From: Verrucomicrobia bacterium UBA1183
Lineage (GTDB): Bacteria; Verrucomicrobiota; Verrucomicrobiia; Opitutales; UBA9783
NCBI GenBank assembly: GCA_002309885.1
Contig: DBYP01000006.1
Coordinates: forward strand, 69,792 to 124,342
Reading direction: 5' to 3'
DNA length: 54,551 nucleotides
Under the pieces are notes generated by a model that did not search any database, had not been told where the DNA came from, and saw only the letters and a program-made list of their open reading frames with translations. Both the position numbers and the translations under genes were made by a program. Below are positions 14,801 through 24,370 of the stretch, piece by piece; positions within the stretch are counted from its first letter, which is position 1, and each line of letters opens with the position of its first letter.

Positions 14801-17275
14801 ATGAAAAGATTAATTTTACTGTTAGGACTTGTTATTAGCAATTGCAATCTTGTACTGGGAGATCTTTCCGAAGAAGACGCTAGGCGTGCATGCATACTTG
14901 TAGAGGCTTTTTATGGGCAAATTTTAGGAGCAAAGCTTGCGGAGGGGGGGCATAAGCAAGTTTTAGTTTCAAGGAATCCAGATTGTAATTTATTCCAACG
15001 GTTTCGAAAGGCTTGTATAAAAAATAAACTTGAAGGGAAGGAGAAGGAAGTGTTTCTCTTAAATGGCAGAAAAACAAGCCTGAACAAAGAACTTGAGACA
15101 CTTATAAGACTTGAGCTCTTTTTAAAAAAAATTCCAGAGCGTGTACCATATGATGAGTTTATAGAAAAAGCGTTTGAATGTGAAATTTCTGTATTGCAAG
15201 CTTTATTAGAAAAAGAATGGCCTATAAAACACGATGTTGTTCATATTCTCATGTTTGCAGCTTTAAAGAATAAGGGGAATATTGTAAATTTCTTACTAGA
15301 TTTCTTACCTAAAAAGAAGCTTACGATCGATTCACGTGATAATTATGGCCAACTTCCGCTCGTAATGCTAGCGGCAGAAGACAACCTGCCCATGGTAGAA
15401 TTTTTATTAGAGAAAAACGCCAATATTAATTCTACAAACTCTAGAAATTTCACGGCTGTCATGGGAGCGGCTGAACTTGGACATTTAGATGTGATAAAGT
15501 CTTTAATAGAGCGAGGAGCCGAAATGGAGCTTAAAAATGATAAAGGGGCTACAGCACTCGCTCTTGCAACTGAAAGTGGGCATGGGGCAATTGTAGAATA
15601 TTTAGCCGCAAAAGGCGCTGATATCAATGCGCTTGACAGTGATGGTCGTACGCCTCTCATGATCGCCATATTAAAAGATCATACGGATATTGCTGAATTT
15701 TTGTTAAGACAGGAAAATTGTACCATTGATGTAAAAGACAACTGGGGTTGGACTGCATTGGAACTTGCAGCTGAATGTGGCCATCAAAAAATTGTAGAAC
15801 TTTTGTTAAATAAAGAGGCTGACGTCAATTCGCAAGACGCAGATGGGTATACCCCACTTATGTACGCCATATTAAAAAATCATACGGATGTTGTTAAATA
15901 CTTGCTAAGGCCAGAATTAAAGTGTGGCATTGATATACAGAGCAACAATGGTTGGACCGCCTTGTTATTTGCGGCTGGATGTGGTTCCCTGGAAATTGTA
16001 AAACTTTTGGTAGAGGCAAATGCTGATGTCAATTTATCTGCCCAAAAGGGTTGTACTCCAATTAAAGCTGCAATATGTTACAATCAAACGGCAGTTTTAG
16101 ACTTCTTATTAAGCTCGCCGAAAATCGTTCTTGATGAATCAGTTTTCGTATGTGCAATTTCAGAAAATAAACCAGGCGTTGTAAAGCTTTTGTTAGATAA
16201 GGAAGTTGAGGCCGATATATTCACAATTGCTTTGGCAACATATCTTGGCCATATAGAAATTGTTCGTTTATTAATAGACAGAGTCAACATATCCGAAGTA
16301 TATCTCCCCAGGACCTTAAACATGATAACAAGCAGAGATTCTATCCTATTGTTGCTTGAGAGAGGAATGCTTATTGAGAATATTCCATCAGAATTGATTG
16401 ATGATAGCATTTTATCAAAATACTTAACTTTGAGACCTGATGACTTCTCAAAAACAGAAGACTTTGGTAAAGATCTTGATAAAATTAAATTCTTTTTTTT
16501 AGAACATTGGTCTAAGTTTCCCAAAGGACACTGCGAAAAATTTTTCAATTATTTTCTCAAATATTTAACCAAAAGACAAAAAGCTGAACTAGCAGGGTTT
16601 TATAAAAAATTGTTCGAAGGAATGGAACCCGCGCCTACTCCGACATATCCTGAAATTGATCCCCATCAATTCGATTTATCAGAAAAATTGGAACTCGAAA
16701 CACTTCTACCCACAACGACGCAAATGAGAAAGAGCAAGGGTAAACAGCCAATACCATGTTCCCCTTTAACACCGTCTAAAGACAATCCGTCGGATCGTAT
16801 TTCTAAAAAACCGTTTGAAATAGTTTTTGATTTTACTCCTGGTATTGCGAGTAAAAAACTACCTTTCTCAAAGGTAGAAAAATATATGAAAACACTAAGG
16901 GAAAGTTGTGAAGTATTACGCAATTTGGGCGTAGAGTTTCGTATTAATGATAAAACTGAATATGTATTAAGTCTTGTCAAATTGGAGGGATGGGGTAGAG
17001 AGTTTTATGACATGCACACCTATCCCAATTCCGTAGCTAAACCCCATGGAAGCAATAAAATTTGTACCGATCATCTTAACCAAATGATCTCTTATTTAGT
17101 CCATTATATGTGTTTGGCGGTACAAAGGCGTGATGAGGGAGATGTCTACCTCCTAGAGAAAACCGAAGAAGTTGATAGGTGTATTGAAATTTTGCGGCGA
17201 TTTGACGAGGCAAGTTCTTTGAAAAAAGAAGAGATATTGAAGATTTACCCCGTCTTAGAACAATACTTGCGTTGA
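14801..17275 (+). CDS. Ankyrin-repeat protein with signal peptide
   Basis: The 824-residue product begins with a Sec signal peptide (MKRLILLLGLVISNCNLVLG, probable cleavage after Gly20). Residues about 145-500 form some ten ankyrin repeats, recognisable by TPLMxAI, GHxxIVxxLL and ADVN patterns, a protein-binding solenoid. A Pro/Ser/Thr-rich linker (about 630-690, with SPLTPSKDNPSD) leads to a C-terminal helical region I do not recognise (690-824). Ankyrin proteins of this size in host-associated bacteria are often secreted effectors, but a periplasmic role is equally possible. No neighbour explains it: csrA converges from the other side. Confidence 0.85.
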   Translation: MKRLILLLGLVISNCNLVLGDLSEEDARRACILVEAFYGQILGAKLAEGGHKQVLVSRNPDCNLFQRFRKACIKNKLEGKEKEVFLLNGRKTSLNKELETLIRLELFLKKIPERVPYDEFIEKAFECEISVLQALLEKEWPIKHDVVHILMFAALKNKGNIVNFLLDFLPKKKLTIDSRDNYGQLPLVMLAAEDNLPMVEFLLEKNANINSTNSRNFTAVMGAAELGHLDVIKSLIERGAEMELKNDKGATALALATESGHGAIVEYLAAKGADINALDSDGRTPLMIAILKDHTDIAEFLLRQENCTIDVKDNWGWTALELAAECGHQKIVELLLNKEADVNSQDADGYTPLMYAILKNHTDVVKYLLRPELKCGIDIQSNNGWTALLFAAGCGSLEIVKLLVEANADVNLSAQKGCTPIKAAICYNQTAVLDFLLSSPKIVLDESVFVCAISENKPGVVKLLLDKEVEADIFTIALATYLGHIEIVRLLIDRVNISEVYLPRTLNMITSRDSILLLLERGMLIENIPSELIDDSILSKYLTLRPDDFSKTEDFGKDLDKIKFFFLEHWSKFPKGHCEKFFNYFLKYLTKRQKAELAGFYKKLFEGMEPAPTPTYPEIDPHQFDLSEKLELETLLPTTTQMRKSKGKQPIPCSPLTPSKDNPSDRISKKPFEIVFDFTPGIASKKLPFSKVEKYMKTLRESCEVLRNLGVEFRINDKTEYVLSLVKLEGWGREFYDMHTYPNSVAKPHGSNKICTDHLNQMISYLVHYMCLAVQRRDEGDVYLLEKTEEVDRCIEILRRFDEASSLKKEEILKIYPVLEQYLR

Positions 17276-17295
17276 AGTAATTTTTATTCGAAAAT

Positions 17296-17320
17296 TTCCC
17301 ATGGGCCAGCTCCATGGGAA
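17296..17320. terminator. Perfect hairpin between convergent genes
   Basis: Nine-base arms TTCCCATGG and CCATGGGAA around a seven-base loop, located 20 bases after the ankyrin stop and before the csrA 3' end. No T-run follows, so termination is only likely, not certain. Confidence 0.4.
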
Positions 17321-17414
17321 TTCGTTAATCACACCCCAACCAAGCCTTAGTTGTTCACTATGACGAATGTTATATTTTGATGCCTATGTGGTTTATGTTC
17401 TACACCGCACGCAT

Positions 17415-17657
17415 CTACTGCAAAAAGGTCTTTTGCAATTTTGTTTTATCGAAGCTTCCGGGGTCGCATTGAGCTGCGGAATTGGACTGTAAAACCATAT
17501 CATATACTTCCTTACGGAATATCCTGAAATCTGTCGGAGCCTCGATACCAATCTTCGCGCGATCGTTATCGATCTTCGCTAAATGAATCTCCATTGTATC
17601 GCCGCTGGGTGAGACAACAATAATGGATTCTTCGGGTTTTCGAGTTAAGACAAGCAT
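17415..17657 (-). CDS. csrA: Carbon storage regulator CsrA
   Basis: Dimeric RNA-binding repressor that blocks translation at GGA-containing leaders, flagellin mRNA in many bacteria. The first 50 residues are canonical (MLVLTRKPEESI, then IGIEAPTDFRIFRKEVY) with RNA-contact residues Arg6 and the C-terminal Arg in FRIFRKE. The tail extends to 80 residues, longer than the 61 of E. coli. It is the last gene of the flagellar operon and overlaps fliW by 13 bases; the FliW protein is the known protein antagonist of CsrA. Confidence 0.96.
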   Translation of the reverse strand: MLVLTRKPEESIIVVSPSGDTMEIHLAKIDNDRAKIGIEAPTDFRIFRKEVYDMVLQSNSAAQCDPGSFDKTKLQKTFLQ

Positions 17658-18091
17658 TGTATGGCTCCTTCATAGATGACATGGCGAGCGGAATAGTTTT
17701 TATAGTTCTCTAAAACGACCTGCTTCCCTTGTTGAGTTTTCCGATTAATCAGAATGGGGGCCATCAAATTAAGCGTTATGTTGGATTTATTCATGGTCGC
17801 TAGGGTTAAAAAGAAACCATCAATACCGTCTTTTATACCCAAAGCATCAACATCATCATCCGAAATTTCAATGCTATATTGGTCGACAAACGGGAAGGGA
17901 TCCATCGCCCAAAATCCTAAGTGCGATTCTTCCAATGATCGCAACTCGATAAAAGGCATATCCTTTTCTATAATTCCTCGGAAGCGTTTCAGTTCATTCA
18001 TTCCAATCAACCCTTCCGGCAAGTATAATTCGAATGATAAAGCTGTATCATCGATACAAGCTATAGGTTTCTGTTGAGTCCATTTCATCAT
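17645..18091 (-). CDS. fliW: Flagellar assembly factor FliW
   Basis: FliW binds CsrA allosterically until flagellin is made, coupling flagellin translation to export. The 148-residue product has the family beta-barrel pattern with LYLPEGLIGMNELKRF, a variant of the FPxGLxGF motif, and LNLMAPILINRKTQQGKQVVL, typical near the C-terminus. The start is the ATG at 18091, two bases after the flgL stop; a longer frame from 18163 would overlap flgL. The 13-base overlap with csrA supports coupled translation. Confidence 0.93.
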   Translation of the reverse strand: MMKWTQQKPIACIDDTALSFELYLPEGLIGMNELKRFRGIIEKDMPFIELRSLEESHLGFWAMDPFPFVDQYSIEISDDDVDALGIKDGIDGFFLTLATMNKSNITLNLMAPILINRKTQQGKQVVLENYKNYSARHVIYEGAIQCLS

Positions 18092-18093
18092 AG

Positions 18094-18996
18094 TTATAAA
18101 TAGTTGAGCAGTGAAAGATTTAACACCTTGCTTCCGGCTTGCAATGCCGCCTGGTAAGCACATTGAGATTGTTGCAATTTTACGACCATATCCGCCATAT
18201 CGACATCGGCATGTTGCGTAGAAATCTTTTCCAAATCTTCGTTAATAAACTGATTTTGTTGCTCAGCATGTTCGATTCGAGTCAACTTTGCGCCCAAATT
18301 TCCCAATATGTCCGCAAAAATAGTCTGATTATCTTGATTAACCCTTTGCCCTAACGTTTGTATATCCGAAAGGTTCGGCGGATCTTCATAAAACGCATTT
18401 CGTAAAGCAATCAAGTTATCCAAAGCTGTTTTCATTCTTTGATTTTCTGCAGCATCTGTCAAGGAATTTAGCTCAACACTGGGAGATATCGCATACGTAT
18501 TGTTACTTGTACTACCGACATATTGAACACTTTCGATACGCTGCGTATCCGGGTCGCGTGTCACAGCAAAAGGTTTCTCGGTAAGCTTATTGCCACCGAA
18601 CAAGTACGTATCCATTTGCTTTGTGTTGATCAAATCGACCATTTGTTCCAACAAACCATCAATTGTACTGCGGATACCCACCAAAGCATCGTGATTTAAG
18701 CTCGAATATTGTACCGAATAAGCACCAATATCGGTGTTAACTTCCATCATTTTTTCGATAGTCTGCGCCGATATATCCGTTAATGAGCGCGCATAAGCAC
18801 TGTTTCGTAAGCACTGTGAGATTTCCATTCGATGCGATTGCACGCGAATAAGCGTTGATGCCGATGAAGGATCATCGCTCGGCTTTTGCATACGGTGTCC
18901 CGTGCTAACTTGCTCGATAAGCCTCAAATTGTTGCCCTGCAGTACCTGCAGGTTGCTGCTGTACCGGTTGGCAAATCCCTGAGAAGAAATATTCAT
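18094..18996 (-). CDS. flgL: Flagellar hook-filament junction protein FlgL (HAP3)
   Basis: Forms the ring joining hook-associated FlgK to the filament. The 300-residue protein has flagellin-like N- and C-terminal coiled-coil ends: NRYSSNLQVLQGNNLRLIEQVSTG with KPSDDPSSA near the N-terminus and AYQAALQAGSKVLNLSLLNYL at the end. Length fits the family. It follows flgK after one base. Confidence 0.95.
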   Translation of the reverse strand: MNISSQGFANRYSSNLQVLQGNNLRLIEQVSTGHRMQKPSDDPSSASTLIRVQSHRMEISQCLRNSAYARSLTDISAQTIEKMMEVNTDIGAYSVQYSSLNHDALVGIRSTIDGLLEQMVDLINTKQMDTYLFGGNKLTEKPFAVTRDPDTQRIESVQYVGSTSNNTYAISPSVELNSLTDAAENQRMKTALDNLIALRNAFYEDPPNLSDIQTLGQRVNQDNQTIFADILGNLGAKLTRIEHAEQQNQFINEDLEKISTQHADVDMADMVVKLQQSQCAYQAALQAGSKVLNLSLLNYL

Positions 18997-18997
18997 A

Positions 18998-20374
18998 TCA
19001 ACGTTTTACTAGGTTAATGGCGGTGTCCAACAACTCGTCGACCAAAGTGATAATCTTCGCTGCCGCCTGGAAAGCCTTCTGCGATCTTATCAAACTGACC
19101 AACTCCGAATCGATAGAAACACCGATTCTGTTTTCTCGCTGTTGAATAAGCATTTTTTGTACCAAAAGTTCACTTTCCAACATATTCGATGTGGCTTTGA
19201 AATTTTGGGCCGTATCTATAACAAATTTGCGGTAACCTTCTTCCAGCGTACTTCCTTCAATTTTTTCATTTTGAACCGCTATAACTGCGTTAATACGGTC
19301 ATTGGCCGAAGGATTTGCATCCGAAGAGCTGGTTTTCAACGTACTCAGTTGCGCAACCAGGGCAAACGTATCTATATTGGTCCCATCAAATAGCTTTGCG
19401 CCGTCCTGATTGATGTCATAAGCCGCGTTGATATGTGTTGTAAAGTTTTCAATCCATTTATTCAAGGCAGTTTTCATCGCGGGCATACGAACGAACTTGG
19501 TTTCGAAATCTCCACCAAGATGTCCCTGTGTCATAACGACAACATTCCCTCCAAATTTGAAATCGGTACCATCAAAGGACAATTGTCCGCGGACTCTTCG
19601 CCCATCTAATAATTCGATACCTCCAGAAAAAATCTTAAATGAGGTTCCGTTTTCAGCCACATCGATCTGCATTAAGCGACCCAATTTTTCCAAATTTGCT
19701 TGCCGACTTTCACGCAATTCAAATGCTTTATCCTGACGGTAAGGTTTTTCAAAATCGTTAATTTTTTGCGTTTGAAGTGCAATTTCTTCCAATATGGCAT
19801 TCACTTGTTCCGCTTCTTCTTGAATACGGAGCGTCATATTTTCATCCATTTCAGCAAAACGATTTTTTAGGTACGTAAACCGATCGACCAAACTTTGTCC
19901 ACGGCTCAAAACATTCATTTTTTCTGGGGAAGAAATAGGATCCGCGCCTAAAGCCGAACAAGCGTTAAAGAATTCCCGTAAATCGTAAGAAATACCTTTC
20001 GTTGAAAAGGTATCCCCCAATTCTATCGCACCTTGCGCATTCAACTGAAATGTCTCACCCAATAAGTTTTCCAACAATTCGTTGTTTTCCGATTCCCGCT
20101 CTAGTTTGCCTGTGCGCAGGTAAGTTTGCACAATCTGACGATCTACCAATGCCTCACGTTCCGTTATAACCGATAAATCCAACACACCGGCGGTTCCACC
20201 CTTTCGACCATGTGCGATTGCCATAGTTGGACTTGCTGAAATGCGAACTCTTCGCGCTGCATACGCTTCATTATTAACATTGGCAATATTTTGACCGATA
20301 ACTTCTATTGCCCGCGTGTGAATATTCAAGGCGTCAGCGGTATTATATAATGTCTGATGTAGATTTACACTCAT
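18998..20374 (-). CDS. flgK: Flagellar hook-associated protein FlgK (HAP1)
   Basis: First junction protein at the hook tip, exported by the flagellar type III system. The 458-residue product has the rod/hook N-terminal motif (IGQNIANVNNEAYAARRV) and the C-terminal motif ending SQKAFQAAAKIITLVDELLDTAINL. Its start overlaps the flgN-like stop by four bases, which places it next to its own chaperone gene. Confidence 0.96.
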   Translation of the reverse strand: MSVNLHQTLYNTADALNIHTRAIEVIGQNIANVNNEAYAARRVRISASPTMAIAHGRKGGTAGVLDLSVITEREALVDRQIVQTYLRTGKLERESENNELLENLLGETFQLNAQGAIELGDTFSTKGISYDLREFFNACSALGADPISSPEKMNVLSRGQSLVDRFTYLKNRFAEMDENMTLRIQEEAEQVNAILEEIALQTQKINDFEKPYRQDKAFELRESRQANLEKLGRLMQIDVAENGTSFKIFSGGIELLDGRRVRGQLSFDGTDFKFGGNVVVMTQGHLGGDFETKFVRMPAMKTALNKWIENFTTHINAAYDINQDGAKLFDGTNIDTFALVAQLSTLKTSSSDANPSANDRINAVIAVQNEKIEGSTLEEGYRKFVIDTAQNFKATSNMLESELLVQKMLIQQRENRIGVSIDSELVSLIRSQKAFQAAAKIITLVDELLDTAINLVKR

Positions 20375-20874
20375 AATAAGGACGCCGTTTCAGAGAGTGA
20401 AAAGAGCGATTTCCCATGCTTGTTATAAAGCTTCGCGTTGGGAATGACATGCTCGATAACGGAACTGTTAATCATTTGTGCTTGTCCTAACAATTTCTGC
20501 TGGATTTGCGTTTTGTTTTTTATACGGAAACGAAGCGAAACGATTTCATCGACCAAGGCTTTGAACAACGACTGCAGCTCCGACGGTACAAACCCTGGCA
20601 ATTCATTCAGAGGAATTTCTTCCATATTCAACTCTTCAGCCAATTGTTGCATCAATGCCGTACGATCTGCTGTTGCTAGCTGATTTGCAGGCAGTTGTGC
20701 CTCGATTTTTGAGGTCGCTTGCAACAACGACACCGGATTATGCTCAACGAGGCAATTTTGTTGCTCGTAAATCAAATTCAATAAGGAACCAAATTCTGCA
20801 ATTTCTTTTCGGAAAGAATCTGCGAGCTTATCGAAATCAAAATTGAGTTTTATTTTTTCATTTTTCATGGTCAA
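20371..20874 (-). CDS. flgN: FlgN-like export chaperone
   Basis: FlgN-type chaperones keep FlgK and FlgL unfolded for export. The 167-residue acidic, largely helical protein resembles the family by length, an N-terminal helix with LLNLIYEQQNCLVEHN and the C-terminal SVIEHVIPNAKLYNKHG segment, comparable to the FlgN tail. Position between flgJ and flgK supports it strongly. Two ATGs (20874 and 20868) are possible starts; both overlap flgJ. Confidence 0.78.
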   Translation of the reverse strand: MTMKNEKIKLNFDFDKLADSFRKEIAEFGSLLNLIYEQQNCLVEHNPVSLLQATSKIEAQLPANQLATADRTALMQQLAEELNMEEIPLNELPGFVPSELQSLFKALVDEIVSLRFRIKNKTQIQQKLLGQAQMINSSVIEHVIPNAKLYNKHGKSLFSLSETASLL

Positions 20875-21127
20875 CGGATTTTAAATATTGGTTGAGTTTT
20901 AAAGGTTGTGTACTGGCAATCGCTTGCGATAAGCCATCCACGAGGAAAGAACGATAGGTGTCCGTCGCATTACTTTCACCCAACAGATTGCTCTTAAAAA
21001 TGGGCTTCAGCGCCTTCTCTAAAAATTGGCGAAAAATCAACGCTTCAAATTGCTGACTCGTTGATTCGATCGTCGGTTTTTGAAGACCGTTTTGCAACGG
21101 AAAAGAATTTAGCGGTTCTATCATCAT
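20858..21127 (-). CDS. flgJ: FlgJ rod-capping domain protein, no muramidase domain
   Basis: At 89 residues this is only the rod-binding domain of FlgJ (QQFEALIFRQFLEKAL, then YRSFLVDGLSQAIA), which scaffolds rod assembly in the periplasm. The C-terminal glucosaminidase domain of enterobacterial FlgJ is absent. A separate secreted glucosaminidase-like gene (25207-25806) starts next to flgF at the other end of the operon and may take that job. It overlaps flgI by four bases and the flgN-like gene by up to 17. Confidence 0.88.
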   Translation of the reverse strand: MMIEPLNSFPLQNGLQKPTIESTSQQFEALIFRQFLEKALKPIFKSNLLGESNATDTYRSFLVDGLSQAIASTQPLKLNQYLKSVDHEK

Positions 21128-22233
21128 AATGTTACCAATTCTGCCTGCAATGCTCCGGCAGCCTTTATGCTCTGTAAAATGGTTATCATATCACGCGTGG
21201 AAGCTCCGATTTGATTCAAGGCACCGGTTAATTCCTGAACCGTTGGAAATTCGTTCAACATCATAAACGACTTAGAGGTATCTTTTACCTGTACGGTTGC
21301 ATTTTTTACCACTTTTGTTTCTCCTTTTTCGGAAAAAGCTTCCGGTTGACTTACATTCGATTCCTCCGCCACGGTAATCGTCAAACTGCCATGACTTACC
21401 GCAACGGTAGATATCCTTACCTGTTCTGTAGCTACAATCGTGCCGGTTCTTTCATTTACGATAATTTTTGCTTTTGTATCCGGAATAACATCGAACGTTC
21501 CAATCTGGGCAACAAAGTTGGTCAGCTGTCCACGATAGTCCTCAGGAACAATGACGTTAACATTGGCTGGCGAAAGCGCCTGCGAAGATCCCGGGAATTT
21601 TTTGTTGATACAATCTGCAATTCGAACCGCCGTTACAAAATTGGGATTTACCAAATTCAAGTCGATAGAATTATTTTTTAGCAAATTAACCGGAATTTCT
21701 TTTTCTATGATAGCACCATCGATAACGCGACCTACGGTCGTATGGTTTTGCTGAACATTGGCGCTACCATTAGCCCCTCCACTATCGTCACCACCGGATG
21801 CCATAAATCCACCAATGACCACCGAACCCTGTGCGACCGCATAAACATTACCATCAGCACCTTTCAGCGGTGTTTGCAATAAAATGCCTCCTTGCAAGCT
21901 CTTAGCGTCACCAATCGAGGAAACCAAAACATCGATGCGGCTACCATTCTTCGCGAACGATTTGACATCGGCTGTAACCATAACCGCAGCAATATTTTTG
22001 GCTTTGATCTCTTTATCGGTTTTCATACCAAAATTGAGCATCATGTTCTTCATGCTCTGGTAAGCAGTAGACGCTTCTTGCGTCGTATCGCCTTTGCCAT
22101 CCAAACCGACAACCAAACCATAGCCCACCAACTGATTGTCGCGATCGCCATCCAAATGAACCAAATTCTTGATGTAGGCACCTTGAACACTCGCACCCAA
22201 CATAAAAATCAAAATATAAATCAACTTCCGCAT
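21124..22233 (-). CDS. flgI: Flagellar P-ring protein FlgI
   Basis: Polymerises into the periplasmic P ring around the rod. The 369-residue precursor has a Sec signal peptide (MRKLIYILIFMLGASVQG) and family motifs such as NQLVGYGLVVGLDGKGD and VSSIGDAKSLQGGILLQTPL; the C-terminus TVQELTGALNQIGASTRDMITILQSIKAAGAL is diagnostic. It ends overlapping flgJ by four bases and starts one base after flgH. Confidence 0.98.
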   Translation of the reverse strand: MRKLIYILIFMLGASVQGAYIKNLVHLDGDRDNQLVGYGLVVGLDGKGDTTQEASTAYQSMKNMMLNFGMKTDKEIKAKNIAAVMVTADVKSFAKNGSRIDVLVSSIGDAKSLQGGILLQTPLKGADGNVYAVAQGSVVIGGFMASGGDDSGGANGSANVQQNHTTVGRVIDGAIIEKEIPVNLLKNNSIDLNLVNPNFVTAVRIADCINKKFPGSSQALSPANVNVIVPEDYRGQLTNFVAQIGTFDVIPDTKAKIIVNERTGTIVATEQVRISTVAVSHGSLTITVAEESNVSQPEAFSEKGETKVVKNATVQVKDTSKSFMMLNEFPTVQELTGALNQIGASTRDMITILQSIKAAGALQAELVTL

Positions 22234-22234
22234 A

Positions 22235-22816
22235 TCAATAAGGATCCAAAAGGTTGTTCAAATTGGTTATCAGACCGTTACGCTTAGCATCTTCGAACGA
22301 ATTTCCGGTAGCATAATCGATGGTCAAGCGAGAAATTTTGTCAGCAGTTATCGTATTATCACGCTCTATATCTACCGAACGTGCAATACCTCTTATAACT
22401 TCGTATTTGTACGTATCCCAAAACTTGTACTTTCTTACGCCTTCCAATACTAAATTCCCATTGGGTAACACATCCATAACCTGCATGGATATCTTCGTAC
22501 CAGGGTAGTACGTCTCAGGCGAGTGATAAGGCGCCGGAAAACTATACTGCGTATGTTGTAGAAACCGATCTAACACCTTTTTTACAAAAGGATATTTTTT
22601 GTCCGGAATAACGGAATTTTTGCCGTCATCACCTTCAATTTCTTTTTCTATATAAACACCCCCAGCAATAGACAAAACAACGATATCACCTTTGTTTTTA
22701 GCCTTAACATCGGAAAACAAATTCGTTGTCTGCGAAGCTGTCCACAAAGAATCCGCATTCAGCGGTAAAGCCATCATTAGGCACGCACTAAAAAGCCACT
22801 TGAACCGTGTTTGCAT
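22235..22816 (-). CDS. flgH: Flagellar L-ring protein FlgH, possibly not a lipoprotein
   Basis: Forms the outer-membrane L ring. The 193-residue protein keeps family features: SLWTASQTTNLFSDVKAKNKGDIV at the mature N-terminus, NGNLVLEG, and GxARSVDIERDNTITADKIS with the final RNGLITNLNNLLDPY. FlgH of enterobacteria is a lipoprotein. Here the only early cysteine (FSAC, residue 12) sits before most of the hydrophobic core and is a poor lipobox, so a Sec signal peptide cut after Leu-Asn-Ala is more likely. Its start overlaps flgA by 29 bases. Confidence 0.95.
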   Translation of the reverse strand: MQTRFKWLFSACLMMALPLNADSLWTASQTTNLFSDVKAKNKGDIVVLSIAGGVYIEKEIEGDDGKNSVIPDKKYPFVKKVLDRFLQHTQYSFPAPYHSPETYYPGTKISMQVMDVLPNGNLVLEGVRKYKFWDTYKYEVIRGIARSVDIERDNTITADKISRLTIDYATGNSFEDAKRNGLITNLNNLLDPY

Positions 22817-23579
22817 CTATAATTCTCCCGCGAAACGTTTTGTTACTGGAGGTATTTCTCACCAGAATAATTTCATCTAAATCTCCGCTATCCAGGGCGA
22901 TTCCCTTCAAACTTAACGTCAAATATCCCTTCTTAATGAACACATCCACGCTGCTTCCCTTATGAACCAGAGCCTGTTTTTCAACGCTATCCTCAAATAA
23001 GATATCGCCGACTGCCATACGATGTTTTAGGCGAAAAGCACCTTCAATATCGATCGGGAAGGGGCGCTTTGAAGTGTTTAATAAATTACGTTCTTCTGTC
23101 TTAAACTCTCGGAAATCCACCGCGATTTGTGGAATCAAATTATGTCGTGCACATAAGCACGTAACACGATTTTCAACCTGCAACATCCAATTCTTATTGG
23201 AAGCAAGCACTTTGTTATTTTGAATGATTCGAATATTAAACGCTGTGGTAGGCATTAACCGTTGGGGTGCGTTTACCAACTCTATGGACCAATCACTTTC
23301 AGAGAGCTTAACGTTCCAGTGAACCAAAGGCGTTAAAACAACTTTACCATTAAGATGATACCTTTCCGCTAATACGTCTTTCAATCGTTCCAAAACAAGT
23401 GGTTCCAAAGAACTTTGTTCTTCTTTCGCTATTTGCTTATGTTCCACTTGCTCTTTTAAAGCAACTTGAGCTATGGGTTCCAAAATGAGATCCCACTGCG
23501 CCAACGTTGCCCTAAGCGGAAGCACATGACACATGAGCAAGTACAAAAGCAGAAAAATAAACGATAAAGAATAGGGCAT
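22788..23579 (-). CDS. flgA: P-ring assembly chaperone FlgA
   Basis: Periplasmic chaperone needed for P-ring formation by FlgI. The 263-residue precursor has an N-terminal hydrophobic signal (SLSFIFLLLYLLMCHVLPLRA) and a C-terminal SAF-type domain (about 180-263) with HRMAVGDILFEDSV and the typical ending GRIIDANTVQVAF. The N-terminal part is diverged. It lies between flgG and flgH, one base after flgG. Confidence 0.92.
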   Translation of the reverse strand: MPYSLSFIFLLLYLLMCHVLPLRATLAQWDLILEPIAQVALKEQVEHKQIAKEEQSSLEPLVLERLKDVLAERYHLNGKVVLTPLVHWNVKLSESDWSIELVNAPQRLMPTTAFNIRIIQNNKVLASNKNWMLQVENRVTCLCARHNLIPQIAVDFREFKTEERNLLNTSKRPFPIDIEGAFRLKHRMAVGDILFEDSVEKQALVHKGSSVDVFIKKGYLTLSLKGIALDSGDLDEIILVRNTSSNKTFRGRIIDANTVQVAF

Positions 23580-23580
23580 A

Positions 23581-24366
23581 TCAGTGCTTTAATTGATTAA
23601 TCCTCGACATCATTTCATCAGCGGTTTGTATGGACTTCGAATTCATTTCGTAAGCCCGTTGCGCAATGATCATATTGACCATTGATTGAACTACATTTAC
23701 GTTGGACATTTCCAAATAATATTGGCGCATATTTCCGTAACCATCGATTCCGGGATCTCCTAAAGTCGCTTCACCACTGGCGTCGGTAGCTTCAAAGAGA
23801 TTATTCCCCAGACTCTTCAGACCGGAAGGATTAGCAAATTTTGCCAGCTGTACATTGAAAGCCTGCGTGGTACCATCAGGCATCATAATCGAAACCGTAC
23901 CATTGGGAGAAATCGCTACGCTTTCACGATTGATCGGAACATCTTGGAAACCGCTTCCGATCTCTAACCCCTCCGCATTTACAACTTTACCCTCCGCATT
24001 TACCTTCAAAGAACCATCGCGCGTGTAAACGGTGCGTCCATCGGGCATTTTTACCTCGAAAAACCCGTTTCCTTCAATGGCCACATCCAGTTCATTCCCC
24101 GTCTGTGTCAACTGCCCTTGCGTAAAGATCTTTGTAGTAGCTGCCAATTGCGTACCATTTCCCACCTGAATACCTATCGGCGTTTGTGACCCATCTCCTG
24201 GATCCATACCGATCGGCTTCAAGGTTTGATAAATCAAATCCTTAAATTCGTTTTGTGTACGCTTATAAGCCGTCGTATTAACATTTGCGATATCATTGGC
24301 AATGACATCCAAATTGCGTTGTTGGGCATCCATTCCGGTTGCAGCTGAATAAAGTGCGAGTTCCAT
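23581..24366 (-). CDS. flgG: Flagellar distal-rod protein FlgG
   Basis: Builds the distal rod crossing the peptidoglycan and outer membrane. The 261-residue protein is of standard length and has the rod N-terminal motif (NLDVIANDIANVNTTAYKRTQNEF), the FlgG-specific internal GMDPGDGSQTPIGIQVGNG and ITQG-like FTQGQLTQTGNELDVAI, and the C-terminal ending (NMIIAQRAYEMNSKSIQTADEMM). Four bases follow flgF. Confidence 0.98.
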   Translation of the reverse strand: MELALYSAATGMDAQQRNLDVIANDIANVNTTAYKRTQNEFKDLIYQTLKPIGMDPGDGSQTPIGIQVGNGTQLAATTKIFTQGQLTQTGNELDVAIEGNGFFEVKMPDGRTVYTRDGSLKVNAEGKVVNAEGLEIGSGFQDVPINRESVAISPNGTVSIMMPDGTTQAFNVQLAKFANPSGLKSLGNNLFEATDASGEATLGDPGIDGYGNMRQYYLEMSNVNVVQSMVNMIIAQRAYEMNSKSIQTADEMMSRINQLKH

Positions 24367-24370
24367 AAAA

